Shown: one piece after another, positions 19,355-26,665 of the stretch
How positions within the stretch are numbered: position 1 is the first letter of the stretch
Layout of the letters: each line of letters opens with the position of its first letter
The notes under the pieces: model-generated
Databases searched by the model: none
What the model saw: only the letters and a program-made list of their open reading frames with translations
Told to the model about the DNA's origin: nothing
Virus record (IMG/VR): IMGVR_UViG_3300022602_000353
Span: 1-26,665 of that record
Direction: 5' to 3' (one strand)
DNA length: 26,665 bases
Origin: a virus
Translations under genes and position numbers: made by a program

Positions 19355-19804
19355 ATGGGATTAGATATGTACGCTTATGTTGGTCGTCCAGGTCAACGCA
19401 ATGAGTTTTACGAACAGGACGAACTAGAGTTCAATAGTAAAACTGGTGATTGGGAAGTTCCAGAAGGTGGTATTGAAAAGCCTCGTGAAATTGCCTATTG
19501 GCGCAAACATCCTAACCTACACGGATGGATGGAAGCACTTTGGATAAGCAAAGGCAAACCTGGAGTAGATCCAGCAGACGGTGATCGAGATTTTGACTTT
19601 AACGGCATTGAGCTAGAACTAACCTGGGCAGACATCGAACTGTTGGAACAAGATATCAAAAACAAGCAGCTTCCCCTGACTGGTGGATTCTTCTTTGGTG
19701 ATCCAGCAGACGACTACTACCGTGAACAGGACTTGGCATTTATTAGAAACGCCAAGGCAGAGTTGTTCTTGGGACTACAAGTATTTTATAACAGCAGTTG
19801 GTAA
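19355..19804 (+). CDS. MGLDMY-type phage protein
   Basis: A 149-residue acidic protein starting MGLDMYAYVG, an N-terminus seen in many phage and bacterial hypotheticals. YWRKHPNLHGWMEALW (around 47-62) and WADIELLEQDI, GFFFGDP further on are family-like blocks. GGAGG lies seven bases before the ATG at 19355; the open frame upstream to 19322 lacks a site. Function unknown. It overlaps the next gene by one base (TAATG). Confidence 0.78.
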   Translation: MGLDMYAYVGRPGQRNEFYEQDELEFNSKTGDWEVPEGGIEKPREIAYWRKHPNLHGWMEALWISKGKPGVDPADGDRDFDFNGIELELTWADIELLEQDIKNKQLPLTGGFFFGDPADDYYREQDLAFIRNAKAELFLGLQVFYNSSW

Positions 19805-20865
19805 TGATAAGAGAGATTTGTATAATTGGATCCGCTAACAATAAGGTATTACAAGAATATCTTGATTTTAATCGCATAGATTATTCTACAAGAAATTTTT
19901 GGAATACTGATATAGACAAGGCTGGGGTTCTTTATATTCCAGACGAGCTATACCATCAGGAAAATTGTTTGTTAGTGATGGACATGGCATCATTCACAAT
20001 AATGTGTGAATTAGAAATTTCAAGGACTCGTTTAATTGATTTTTCTAAGAAAAATTATGTGTGGGTTTGGAGTGATATAGATGGACTTTTGACCTTGTTG
20101 GTAATCAATCCCGAATTAATGAATCATGTAGATAAGATTGATAATATCAAATGGTTCATAGATGGTAGTTCGGCAGAATTGGAACTTAACAATAATATCG
20201 TAAAGTTCCCTACCAATTGGTTTATGAAAATGCCTAGGATACGACTCGGGGTGAGCAAAAAGTTAAATTGTCAGTATGATTACCTACTGACAACTATCAC
20301 TAAAAGCGGTAGAGAGCATAGAAGTGTCTTGTTAAACGATCTCTACAGCAGGCAAATTAAAAAACATGGATTGATTTCAGTGCATAACGATACTCAAAAT
20401 ACTAATGAATGGGTGGGAGAAACTCCCATTTATAATGATTGGTATGGTGGTTATCCTTCTATGGACTTGTATAGAAATTGCTGGTTCGAAATTGTTCCAG
20501 AAACACTATATAAAAACGGTCACTATTTTACAGAAAAAACAAATAAACCAATTGCAACAAAGACACCGTTTTTAACTGTTTCTTCTCAAGGATATCTAAC
20601 TTACTTAGAGTCACTTGGGTTTCGAACATTTAAAGATTTGATTGATGAATCATACGATAAGCAAGATCGTATAGAAGACAGAGTAAGTCTTATGCTTGAC
20701 CAGGCTGAGGATATTATTAAAAACGGGAGTGAATCATTCTACAACGCATCTAAAGAAATTTTAGATCATAACCAATCTAGATTGCAAGAATTATCTGGAT
20801 CGTTTGAATTGGTGTTTGATTCATTTATTACAGATCAACTAGAGAAAATAGGTAAAATATTATGA
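19804..20865 (+). CDS. Putative glycosyltransferase (GT10-like C-terminus)
   Basis: A 353-residue protein. FTEKTNKPIATKTPFL (around 242-257) followed by LGFRTFKDLIDESYD is the donor-site block of fucosyltransferase-like GT-B proteins. It occurs in many phage and marine bacterial sugar transferases. The N-terminal 200 residues are diverse. No signal peptide or membrane segment is seen. It is AT-richer than its neighbours, which suggests transfer. It is coupled to both neighbours (TAATG before, ATGA after), and stands apart from the main glycan island. The acceptor may be the same envelope or virion glycan. Confidence 0.68.
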   Translation: MIREICIIGSANNKVLQEYLDFNRIDYSTRNFWNTDIDKAGVLYIPDELYHQENCLLVMDMASFTIMCELEISRTRLIDFSKKNYVWVWSDIDGLLTLLVINPELMNHVDKIDNIKWFIDGSSAELELNNNIVKFPTNWFMKMPRIRLGVSKKLNCQYDYLLTTITKSGREHRSVLLNDLYSRQIKKHGLISVHNDTQNTNEWVGETPIYNDWYGGYPSMDLYRNCWFEIVPETLYKNGHYFTEKTNKPIATKTPFLTVSSQGYLTYLESLGFRTFKDLIDESYDKQDRIEDRVSLMLDQAEDIIKNGSESFYNASKEILDHNQSRLQELSGSFELVFDSFITDQLEKIGKIL

Positions 20866-21365
20866 AAATTTACATTGACATGGATGATGTAGTGGCTGAT
20901 TGGATTGGCTTCGCACAAGAATTTTTCAAGAACCCAGATTTGGGCACTCCTGGTACAATCATCCCACAAGATGAATGGGAGAAGTTGCGCACACAGCAAC
21001 GCATGTATCGTGACCTGAAAGTGCGTGAAGGTGCTAAGAGTTTGATTGCTTGGCTTACATGGTATGCGACAGCGAACCCTGATACAGAGCTTTTCTTTCT
21101 CACTGCTATTCCGCACAACAACGACATGCCCTGGGCTGTGCAAGACAAAGTATTTTGGGCACAAAAGCATTTCCCCAATATCCCAGTGTTCATTGGCCCA
21201 TACAGTCATGAGAAGTACATGCGCTGCACTCCGGGAGATATCTTGATTGACGACCGCACAAGCAATTGTGAAGAATGGCGTCGTGAGGGTGGGCTTGCAC
21301 ATGAGTATCGTGAATGGCCAGAATGCAAAACATGGCTCGAACAAACTCTGAACTACAAACTCTAA
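20862..21365 (+). CDS. 5'(3')-deoxyribonucleotidase (HAD family)
   Basis: A 167-residue HAD phosphatase. YIDMDDVVADW (4-14) has the DxD catalytic pair (D6, D8) in the arrangement of the mammalian cytosolic 5'(3')-deoxyribonucleotidase. FFLTAIP near 84-90 is motif II, and ILIDDRTSNCEEW about 128-140 is motif IV with the acidic pair. Such phage enzymes dephosphorylate dNMPs and regulate pool balance, which fits with the dCMP deaminase. The ATGA overlap couples it to the glycosyltransferase gene. A terminator follows. Confidence 0.88.
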   Translation: MKIYIDMDDVVADWIGFAQEFFKNPDLGTPGTIIPQDEWEKLRTQQRMYRDLKVREGAKSLIAWLTWYATANPDTELFFLTAIPHNNDMPWAVQDKVFWAQKHFPNIPVFIGPYSHEKYMRCTPGDILIDDRTSNCEEWRREGGLAHEYREWPECKTWLEQTLNYKL

Positions 21366-21371
21366 GTAAAT

Positions 21372-21392
21372 GCCCCAATTGGGGCGTTTTTT
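21372..21392 (+). terminator. Rho-independent terminator
   Basis: GCCCC-AATT-GGGGC followed by G and six T residues, six bases after the nucleotidase stop. Confidence 0.9.
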
Positions 21393-21393
21393 A

Positions 21394-21422
21394 TTGACAA
21401 TCGATAACATTTTTGTTAAAAT
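21394..21422 (+). promoter_or_regulatory. Promoter giving a near-leaderless message
   Basis: TTGACA (21394-21399), a 17-base spacer and TAAAAT (21417-21422). The predicted start falls at about 21429, the A of the ATG of the next gene, which has no Shine-Dalgarno. Confidence 0.72.
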
Positions 21423-21428
21423 ATAAAC

Positions 21429-22625
21429 ATGAAAACATTTACCTTTGTAGAAGATTATATCGAAGTTATTGCTGGTTACAGAGATATTCAAACTGGTACC
21501 AAACTATCTTCATCATTCTGGTCAAGTTTTGAACCAGTCATTAGTCTTGCCCGGTATGATGTTAATGTGCTCGATTCTATGGCAGCGGCTGTGTCGTCTG
21601 GCAAAGCATTGACTACACGACAAGCCGAACTTGCCAAAAAAATCATTCTGAAATATCAGCGTCAACTAGCACAAAAAGGTGTTGATGTTAGTCCAGTAAA
21701 TGAACCACAATGGCGTATGCCACTCCGTGTCATGGATTACAGCAAACTCTTGTACATCAAAGATGACACTATAATGTTAGAGTTTCCATTCAGCAATCAG
21801 TTGATTGAAGGTCTTAGAGAATTCCGCAAAGATAGTCAAGGCAAGGCTGAATGGAATAAAGAGCACCGACGTTGGGAGTTTGATTTAACAGAATACAATC
21901 TGGTATATCTGCTGACTTGGGCACAAGCCAATGAATTTGAAATTGATAAAGAAGCTCATAAGTTGAATGAACTTATTGCAGAAGTAGAAAAAACACCATA
22001 CGCCATTGAACTTGATGTTGTCGATGGTATCTTGACTATCAAAAATGCTCCAAACAGCATGATGGAATATATCAATGAACACGGTAAATTATCAATTGAT
22101 AATCTGGCACAATTGATTGATTTGGCACCAATATTAGGTTACACCATCGGAGAAGATATTCAAGCAGCATGGGCGCAAGAACATGGTAAGATTAATATGT
22201 TTCTCAGCGCCAATAGGCAAGTTAGATTTCCCGAAGATCAATACCAAATTATTCAACAAGTATTGGACTATGCTGATAAAGCACAAAAATGGCCAGTGGT
22301 TATTTTTGAACCAGATACAAGTAACATGATGATGGGACAAATTTGGCAATATCGTGAACGCAGTTTGTGTCACCTGCATCGTGGCAGAAATATGATTGAT
22401 ATGTCAAGTGTGCCAGAAGGTGTTAAATACATTCATACCACCGTTCCAATCAAGAATCTTGATATCCCTTTGCTAGTCAGCACTGCGGGTATGATGTTTG
22501 GTGGAGACAAGAGTTTAATGTTACAACGAGCAGACAAAATCGTATACTTTGCTGCCGATGTTCATACACATAAAAAAGAAAATAAGGTAGCCACTTTTGA
22601 AAGCGAAACTAGTAATCAGGGATGA
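21429..22625 (+). CDS. HARP-like protein upstream of UvsW
   Basis: A 398-residue protein. LEFPFSNQLIEGLREF through WNKEHRRWEFDLTEYNLVYLL (around 118-160) resembles the HARP domain of annealing helicases (SMARCAL1 type), which grips DNA forks. It has no Walker A motif, so it is not itself a helicase. The rest (alternating helices and strands, to about residue 385) is unrecognised. It ends with a 29-base overlap into the uvsW-like gene, so the two are translationally coupled and probably act together in fork remodelling. The start ATG has no ribosome site but lies on the predicted transcription start. The HARP resemblance is my reading only. Confidence 0.65.
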   Translation: MKTFTFVEDYIEVIAGYRDIQTGTKLSSSFWSSFEPVISLARYDVNVLDSMAAAVSSGKALTTRQAELAKKIILKYQRQLAQKGVDVSPVNEPQWRMPLRVMDYSKLLYIKDDTIMLEFPFSNQLIEGLREFRKDSQGKAEWNKEHRRWEFDLTEYNLVYLLTWAQANEFEIDKEAHKLNELIAEVEKTPYAIELDVVDGILTIKNAPNSMMEYINEHGKLSIDNLAQLIDLAPILGYTIGEDIQAAWAQEHGKINMFLSANRQVRFPEDQYQIIQQVLDYADKAQKWPVVIFEPDTSNMMMGQIWQYRERSLCHLHRGRNMIDMSSVPEGVKYIHTTVPIKNLDIPLLVSTAGMMFGGDKSLMLQRADKIVYFAADVHTHKKENKVATFESETSNQG

Positions 22626-24126
22626 ATGTAATGTAAAGATTGAGGGACTTGAACTATCAACTCGCAAAAAGTTGATGGACAGATTTAAGTACGAGATTCC
22701 TGGGGCACGATTTACTCCAGCAGTAAAACTGGGCAGATGGGATGGTAAAGTAAGCTATTTCAGTTTAGGTGGTAGTACATTTATTAATCTGCTACCCGAT
22801 ATCATCCCATTTCTTGACAACGAGGGATATGAGATTGATCTAGATGATCATCGTACTTACTCTGTTCCAATCACATTTGATCCAATCAAAGAAGATACTT
22901 TTGCGCACAAGTTGTGGCCAAAAGGTCATCCAGCGGAGGGACAACCTGTATTGTTGCGAGACTATCAAGTGCAGATTGTCAATGACTTTCTTGAAAATCC
23001 GCAAAGTGTGCAAGAGATTGCAACTGGGGCTGGCAAGACCTTAATGACAGCATCACTTAGCTTGATGGTAGAGAAGTATGGCAGAAGCGTTGTCATCGTT
23101 CCAAACAAAGATTTGGTCAAACAAACCGAAGCAGATTACAAGAACTTGGGTCTTGATGTTGGAGTCTACTTTGGTGATAGAAAAGAAGTTGGTAGAACAC
23201 ATACTATCTGCACATGGCAAAGTTTGAATATCTTACTAAAGAACAGTGAAGGCAGAAATTCAGAAGACGAGCCAGCAAGTTTTAGATTGATCAAAGATCC
23301 AAAAGATTACATCATTGACGATCTAACTGATGGCGTTGCACTGGTCATGGTCGATGAAGTTCACATGGCCAAAGCAGATGCCTTAAAGACTTTACTCACT
23401 GGCCCATTCTCAAGAGTACCAATTCGTTGGGGCTTAACTGGCACAGTACCAAAAGAAGATTATGCCAAGATCAGTATTTTCTGTAGTCTGGGCCCAGTTG
23501 TTGGTAAATTGGCAGCAAGCACATTACAGGATGCTGGACATTTGGCACAATGTCATGTCAACATTTTACAAATACAAGATTTCAAAGAATACAAAAACTA
23601 TCAAGAAGAATTAAAGTATCTTGTGACTAACACAGAGAGATTGGCAAATATAGCAAGAATGATTGACAAGATCAAAGATACTGGCAATACACTTATTTTG
23701 GTAGATAGAATTGAAACAGGCAAGTATCTACAAGCAGAACTCAGCAACTTGTTTAGTTTGTTGAGCGACAAACCAGATGTGCCATTTGTCTATGGCAATG
23801 TAAAATCAACAGATAGAAAAGAGGAATATGACGATGTTGCGACTGCTACTAACAAGATTATTGTGGCGACTTACGGTGTGGCCGCTGTGGGTATTAATAT
23901 TCCTCGTATTTTTAATTTGGTTCTTATTGAGCCCGGAAAGAGCTTTGTCCGTGTTATACAAAGCATTGGGCGAGGCATTAGAAAAGCGGCAGACAAAGAC
24001 CATGTTGAAATCTACGATATCACATCGAACTGCAAGTTTGCGAAAAGACACCTCACTCAGCGTAAGGCCTTCTACAAGGAAGCGAATTACCCGTTTACTA
24101 TCGAGAAAATAACCTGGAAAGATTAA
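22597..24126 (+). CDS. uvsW: UvsW-type ATP-dependent DNA/RNA helicase
   Basis: A 509-residue SF2 helicase close to T4 UvsW in size and layout. The N-terminal domain has the FTPAVKLGRWDGKVSYF block (38-54). Motif I is ATGAGKT (142-148), motif II is DEVH (about 253-256), motif III GLTGT (about 282), and motif VI SIGRGIRKA (about 455). It starts with TTG: no in-frame ATG lies early enough, and the N-terminal domain is needed. The frame overlaps the HARP-like gene by 29 bases. UvsW unwinds branched DNA and R-loops, and shifts replication from origin to recombination mode late in infection. A role in stalled-fork regression is well known for T4. Confidence 0.93.
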   Translation: MKAKLVIRDECNVKIEGLELSTRKKLMDRFKYEIPGARFTPAVKLGRWDGKVSYFSLGGSTFINLLPDIIPFLDNEGYEIDLDDHRTYSVPITFDPIKEDTFAHKLWPKGHPAEGQPVLLRDYQVQIVNDFLENPQSVQEIATGAGKTLMTASLSLMVEKYGRSVVIVPNKDLVKQTEADYKNLGLDVGVYFGDRKEVGRTHTICTWQSLNILLKNSEGRNSEDEPASFRLIKDPKDYIIDDLTDGVALVMVDEVHMAKADALKTLLTGPFSRVPIRWGLTGTVPKEDYAKISIFCSLGPVVGKLAASTLQDAGHLAQCHVNILQIQDFKEYKNYQEELKYLVTNTERLANIARMIDKIKDTGNTLILVDRIETGKYLQAELSNLFSLLSDKPDVPFVYGNVKSTDRKEEYDDVATATNKIIVATYGVAAVGINIPRIFNLVLIEPGKSFVRVIQSIGRGIRKAADKDHVEIYDITSNCKFAKRHLTQRKAFYKEANYPFTIEKITWKD

Positions 24127-24136
24127 AATATAACTT

Positions 24137-24640
24137 ATGAGAATATTAACAATACAAAATACAGCATACGAATTAGATGAAATACCAAATGAAATTGAAG
24201 AACTAAACTTTTGTGTGCTTGATAATAGCAACCCAAAAGAACCAGATTATTTTTATATCCCATTGATCTTTATGGAGTCGTTTAATAGTCCAGCACTAGT
24301 ATTGCGTATTGGTAAACATATCATTAAGATGCCAGCAGATTGGCAATTATTGATCGGTGAAAAAGACTTGGGTGATCTTGAAGTTGTCCCACTTACAAGT
24401 ATCAATGATCGCGGATTCAGTGCTTTTGCATTTAACCCCAAGACCAGTTTCAAGCCAGACTTTTATCCAGTTGAGATTATGGACATTTATCAAGATGTCA
24501 AATGGTACTTTCCAAAATTGAAACCAGGACAGATGCTGGCAGTACCCTTAGAAGTTGGAACAGATGGTCCCATGTGTGCATATTTTGTAAAAGATATCAG
24601 CAGACAAAGTGAAGTAGTAGATTATTCGAAGGTGTGGTAA
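24137..24640 (+). CDS. Conserved T4-like phage protein next to uvsW
   Basis: A 167-residue acidic protein starting MRILTIQNTAYELDEIP. DRGFSAFAFNP and DVKWYFPKLKPGQMLAVPL are distinctive blocks. My recollection of T4-like phages of cyanobacteria is of a similar protein in the replication region, but I cannot name it. No catalytic motif is seen. No clear ribosome site precedes the ATG; it is ten bases after uvsW. It overlaps the next gene by one base (TAATG). Confidence 0.7.
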   Translation: MRILTIQNTAYELDEIPNEIEELNFCVLDNSNPKEPDYFYIPLIFMESFNSPALVLRIGKHIIKMPADWQLLIGEKDLGDLEVVPLTSINDRGFSAFAFNPKTSFKPDFYPVEIMDIYQDVKWYFPKLKPGQMLAVPLEVGTDGPMCAYFVKDISRQSEVVDYSKVW

Positions 24641-25419
24641 TGATTACATTGATTGGACATGGATATGTTGGCGAACATATTGCACAAGAATTGAACGCAC
24701 AAAAAATTGACTATGCATGGATTTCTCACCGTGATTCAGTGCCTACAAACACAGCAGCAATTATAAACGCAGCAGGTTATACTGGCAGCCCCAATGTAGA
24801 TGCATGTGAAATACATCGACAAGAAACCATTGACGGGAATGTAACATTCCCAGTAAAACTAGAACGCAATAATCCCCATACACCCATTGTGCATATCAGC
24901 AGTGGCTGTGTTTATACTGGCTACGAAAAGAAGTTCACAGAAACAGACTCGCCCAATTTCACATTTGACAACGGCAGCTTCTACAGCGGAGCCAAAGCAT
25001 TGGGGCAAGAAATGCTGATGCCATATATGGACAAAAGCTATCTGTTGCGTATTCGTATGCCGTTTGGTGATCGCCATCATCCCAAGAACTTCTTGACTAA
25101 AATGGTCAAGTATGATAAACTAATTAGTTATGAAAACAGTCTGAGCTATATGCCAGATGTTGCTACAGTAGCAGTGGGCATGGCATTAAATAGAAAAATT
25201 CAACCCGGCATCTACAACTTGTGTAATCCGGGCAGCAGCAATGCTCGTGAAATTGTTCAAATGATGGGCATTGAAAAAGAGTTTTTCACAGAAGAAGAAT
25301 TCCAAAAAGCCGTAGTGGCTCCTCGCAGTAACTGTGTGTTGAGCACAGCCAAACTGGATGCCATATATCCTCTTCGACCAGTACATGAAGCATTAGAAAT
25401 GGCAATATCTAAACTATGA
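24640..25419 (+). CDS. RmlD-like NAD(P)-dependent reductase
   Basis: A 259-residue short-chain dehydrogenase-like protein. LIGHGYVGEHIA (about 4-15) is the GxxGxxG-type dinucleotide site with His in place of the second Gly. AAGYTG, VHISSGCVYTG (Ser near 87) and FYSGAKALGQEM (Y...K near 116-120) give the catalytic set of dTDP-4-dehydrorhamnose reductases. It is shorter than RmlD (about 299). It likely reduces or epimerises a nucleotide-sugar for surface glycan. Oddly it lies between replication genes (uvsW and gp62-like) instead of in the glycan island. It overlaps its neighbours by TAATG and ATGA. Confidence 0.8.
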   Translation: MITLIGHGYVGEHIAQELNAQKIDYAWISHRDSVPTNTAAIINAAGYTGSPNVDACEIHRQETIDGNVTFPVKLERNNPHTPIVHISSGCVYTGYEKKFTETDSPNFTFDNGSFYSGAKALGQEMLMPYMDKSYLLRIRMPFGDRHHPKNFLTKMVKYDKLISYENSLSYMPDVATVAVGMALNRKIQPGIYNLCNPGSSNAREIVQMMGIEKEFFTEEEFQKAVVAPRSNCVLSTAKLDAIYPLRPVHEALEMAISKL

Positions 25420-25640
25420 CAAAAATCTATGAAAGCCCCGATGGTGGTGCTACAATATATGCACGAGAACATGGTTCTACAGAACGCACAATAGTTCGAG
25501 AAGATACTAGTACACTAGATCGACTTCGTGAAAGTAAAATGTGGGGTGAGATTCGCAGAATGGCAAAAACTAATGCAGCAATGAAAGAATACACAGATCG
25601 TTGCATTGAACTCTATTATCTATTGAAGGATCACAAATGA
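25416..25640 (+). CDS. Small phage hypothetical protein, 74 residues
   Basis: A soluble, charged protein (YESPDGGATIYARE, then a helical C-terminal half). It overlaps both neighbours by ATGA and so is translated with them. No function is known to me. Confidence 0.72.
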   Translation: MTKIYESPDGGATIYAREHGSTERTIVREDTSTLDRLRESKMWGEIRRMAKTNAAMKEYTDRCIELYYLLKDHK

Positions 25641-25939
25641 GCAACGATTTTGCAAAGTTTAAAAATTCAAAACGCAGACACAAAACAGATGTTTTTATTG
25701 CACGACAGTTGTCAATTGCCAAACAGAGTATAACCCATGATACTCGTTTGGATAAAGAGCCACATCGTCTGGCAAAACGTCATGCAATGGATTGTGGTAA
25801 GCCTGGCTGCACACTGTGTGGTAATCCACGCCGTAATGAATGGTTCAAGAAAGAGCGTAGAACAACACAAGAACGCAGGCAGATGCAGGATATTGATGCA
25901 CAACAAAACGGAGTAAAAGATGGCGACTCAGACCAGTGA
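25637..25939 (+). CDS. Small basic phage protein with a CxxC motif
   Basis: A 100-residue, strongly basic protein. HAMDCGKPGCTLCGNPRR (49-66) holds three cysteines near two histidines, a likely zinc-binding knuckle; this block is shared by many phage hypotheticals. The tail is Gln/Arg-rich and helical. Ends overlap the start of the gp62-like gene by 20 bases. A nucleic-acid-binding role is possible. Confidence 0.7.
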   Translation: MSNDFAKFKNSKRRHKTDVFIARQLSIAKQSITHDTRLDKEPHRLAKRHAMDCGKPGCTLCGNPRRNEWFKKERRTTQERRQMQDIDAQQNGVKDGDSDQ

Positions 25940-26399
25940 CAAACTAAACATTGCAAATGAAATGTTACAGTTTGATCGTAAGAACAGAGCATTTTTTGAT
26001 GAACTCACAGAAGAGGAACAAAAGAAGTTTAGTCCATTCTTAATGGTCAGATGGGGTGCAGATGTTCAGGGCAGCGCAGAACTTCAAGCATACTACTTGA
26101 TGAGCACTAACGAACGCCTGAACAAGAATTTCTTTGATATCAGCACAAAAGATCACAAAAAGTTTCAATGGCTATTGGCAACAACAGTAAGTCCAGGAAT
26201 GGGAAAACAATACCATAAATGGCTTGCGGCAAAGAAAAAGACCAGCGATAATAAAGCAGAAAGATTCTTGGCAGCTTTGTATCCGCATATGCGTGACGAT
26301 GACATTAAATTACTTGCAGAATTGAACAGTAAAGATGACCTTAAGCAACTTGCTAAAGAACATGGATGGGATGATAAGCGAATCAAATCAGAGCTATAA
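25920..26399 (+). CDS. 62: gp62-like clamp-loader small subunit
   Basis: A 159-residue protein. FFDELTEEEQKKFSPFLMVRW at the start and LMSTNERLNKNFFDI...HKKFQWLLATTV...GKQYHKWL (about 59-101) follow the pattern of T4 gp62 and its cyanophage relatives, where a similar YLM/FKW-type run ends in a KW motif. The C-terminal third is helical. gp62 joins gp44 in the clamp loader that places gp45 on DNA, which is also needed for late transcription. gp44 is not in the window. GGAG lies about eight bases before the ATG. Identity is by pattern only. Confidence 0.66.
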   Translation: MATQTSDKLNIANEMLQFDRKNRAFFDELTEEEQKKFSPFLMVRWGADVQGSAELQAYYLMSTNERLNKNFFDISTKDHKKFQWLLATTVSPGMGKQYHKWLAAKKKTSDNKAERFLAALYPHMRDDDIKLLAELNSKDDLKQLAKEHGWDDKRIKSEL

Positions 26400-26665
26400 G
26401 TGTAAATATTGTAGTAAAGATTTCAAGCGTGAGAGTACTCTCATGGCGCATAGCTGTGAGCAGAAAAGACGATATGACCAGCAGAAAGAAACTGGAGTTC
26501 AATGGGGACTAAGAGCATACTTGAGATTTTACGAACATACACAGGGCAGTGCCAAACTGAAAACTTACGATGATTTTGCTAGAAGTCCTTATTATCTTGC
26601 TTTTGTTAAGTATGGCAGATACGCTGTTGCTATTCGTTGCATTAATTTTAATAATTTCACCGATT
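26362..26665 (+). CDS. C2H2 zinc-finger protein, 3' end beyond the window
   Basis: The frame starts at 26362 inside the gp62-like gene (38-base overlap); 26371 is an alternative ATG. YKCKYCSKDFKRESTLMAH is a classical C2H2-like finger, with the last ligand H or C in AHSC. The following RAYLRFYEHTQGSAK and FVKYGRYAVAIR blocks look like a conserved T4-like phage protein. It runs off the window after FTD. Role unknown, likely nucleic-acid binding. Confidence 0.7.
   Translation, partial: MDGMISESNQSYKCKYCSKDFKRESTLMAHSCEQKRRYDQQKETGVQWGLRAYLRFYEHTQGSAKLKTYDDFARSPYYLAFVKYGRYAVAIRCINFNNFTD

Noticed and set aside
20835-21491. 218-residue minus-strand frame opposite the nucleotidase
   Set aside because: It covers the nucleotidase, its terminator and the next promoter. 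The product is Cys/His-rich nonsense without domains.
23806-24231. Minus-strand frame opposite the helicase end
   Set aside because: Antisense shadow of helicase motif VI and the next gene start.
1-26665. CRISPR array, insertion sequence or transposase
   Set aside because: I saw no regularly spaced repeats, no terminal inverted repeats with target duplication and no transposase motif.

Overview
The window looks like part of a large T4-superfamily myovirus genome. It carries a UvsW-type recombination helicase, a small protein resembling the gp62 clamp-loader subunit, a dCMP deaminase, a polynucleotide kinase, a T4 Rnl1-like RNA ligase, four tRNA genes, a GIY-YIG homing endonuclease with NUMOD3 motifs, and many short tightly overlapping genes of phage type. 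The host is probably a Gram-negative betaproteobacterium, perhaps a freshwater one. This is inferred from a complete outer-membrane porin of betaproteobacterial type and from host-like sigma70 promoters (TTGACA-N17-TATAAT).

Layout. 1-1034: end of a tRNA-Cys, a conserved coiled-coil protein, a terminator and tRNA-Arg. 1056-4332: an RNA-repair-like operon (CX5R phosphatase, 5'-kinase, metallophosphoesterase, small genes, RNA ligase), followed on the minus strand by a homing endonuclease. 5008-6743: small genes, tRNA-Leu, an omega-like RNA polymerase subunit, tRNA-Gly and dCMP deaminase. 6802-7812: the porin. 8152-9990 (minus) and 10078-14705 (plus): a surface-glycan island with a nucleotide-sugar epimerase, a beta-propeller protein, GT17 and GT9-like glycosyltransferases and two methyltransferases. 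14826-19804: an AAA+ ATPase and a dense run of small hypothetical genes. 19804-21365: another glycosyltransferase-like protein and a 5'(3')-deoxyribonucleotidase. 21429-26665: a HARP-like protein, UvsW, an RmlD-like reductase, gp62-like protein and a C2H2 zinc-finger gene cut by the window end.

How it may work. Early and middle genes seem to be read from host-type promoters. Three of these promoters lie just beyond copies of one 20-24 bp palindrome that sits at a stop codon. Exact T4-type late octamers (TATAAATA) lie upstream of the porin and upstream of both minus-strand units, which suggests late expression of the porin, the epimerase/propeller pair and the homing endonuclease. tRNAs together with RNA end-healing and sealing enzymes suggest a defence against host tRNA cleavage. 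The porin, glycosyltransferases, epimerase, reductase and FkbM-type methyltransferase together suggest remodelling of the host envelope or of virion glycans. The most unusual items are the phage porin under a late-type promoter, the omega subunit homologue set between two tRNAs, the split kinase/metallophosphoesterase/ligase series that echoes bacterial Pnkp, and two families of short dispersed regulatory repeats. All functions are assigned by reading motifs; no database search was possible.
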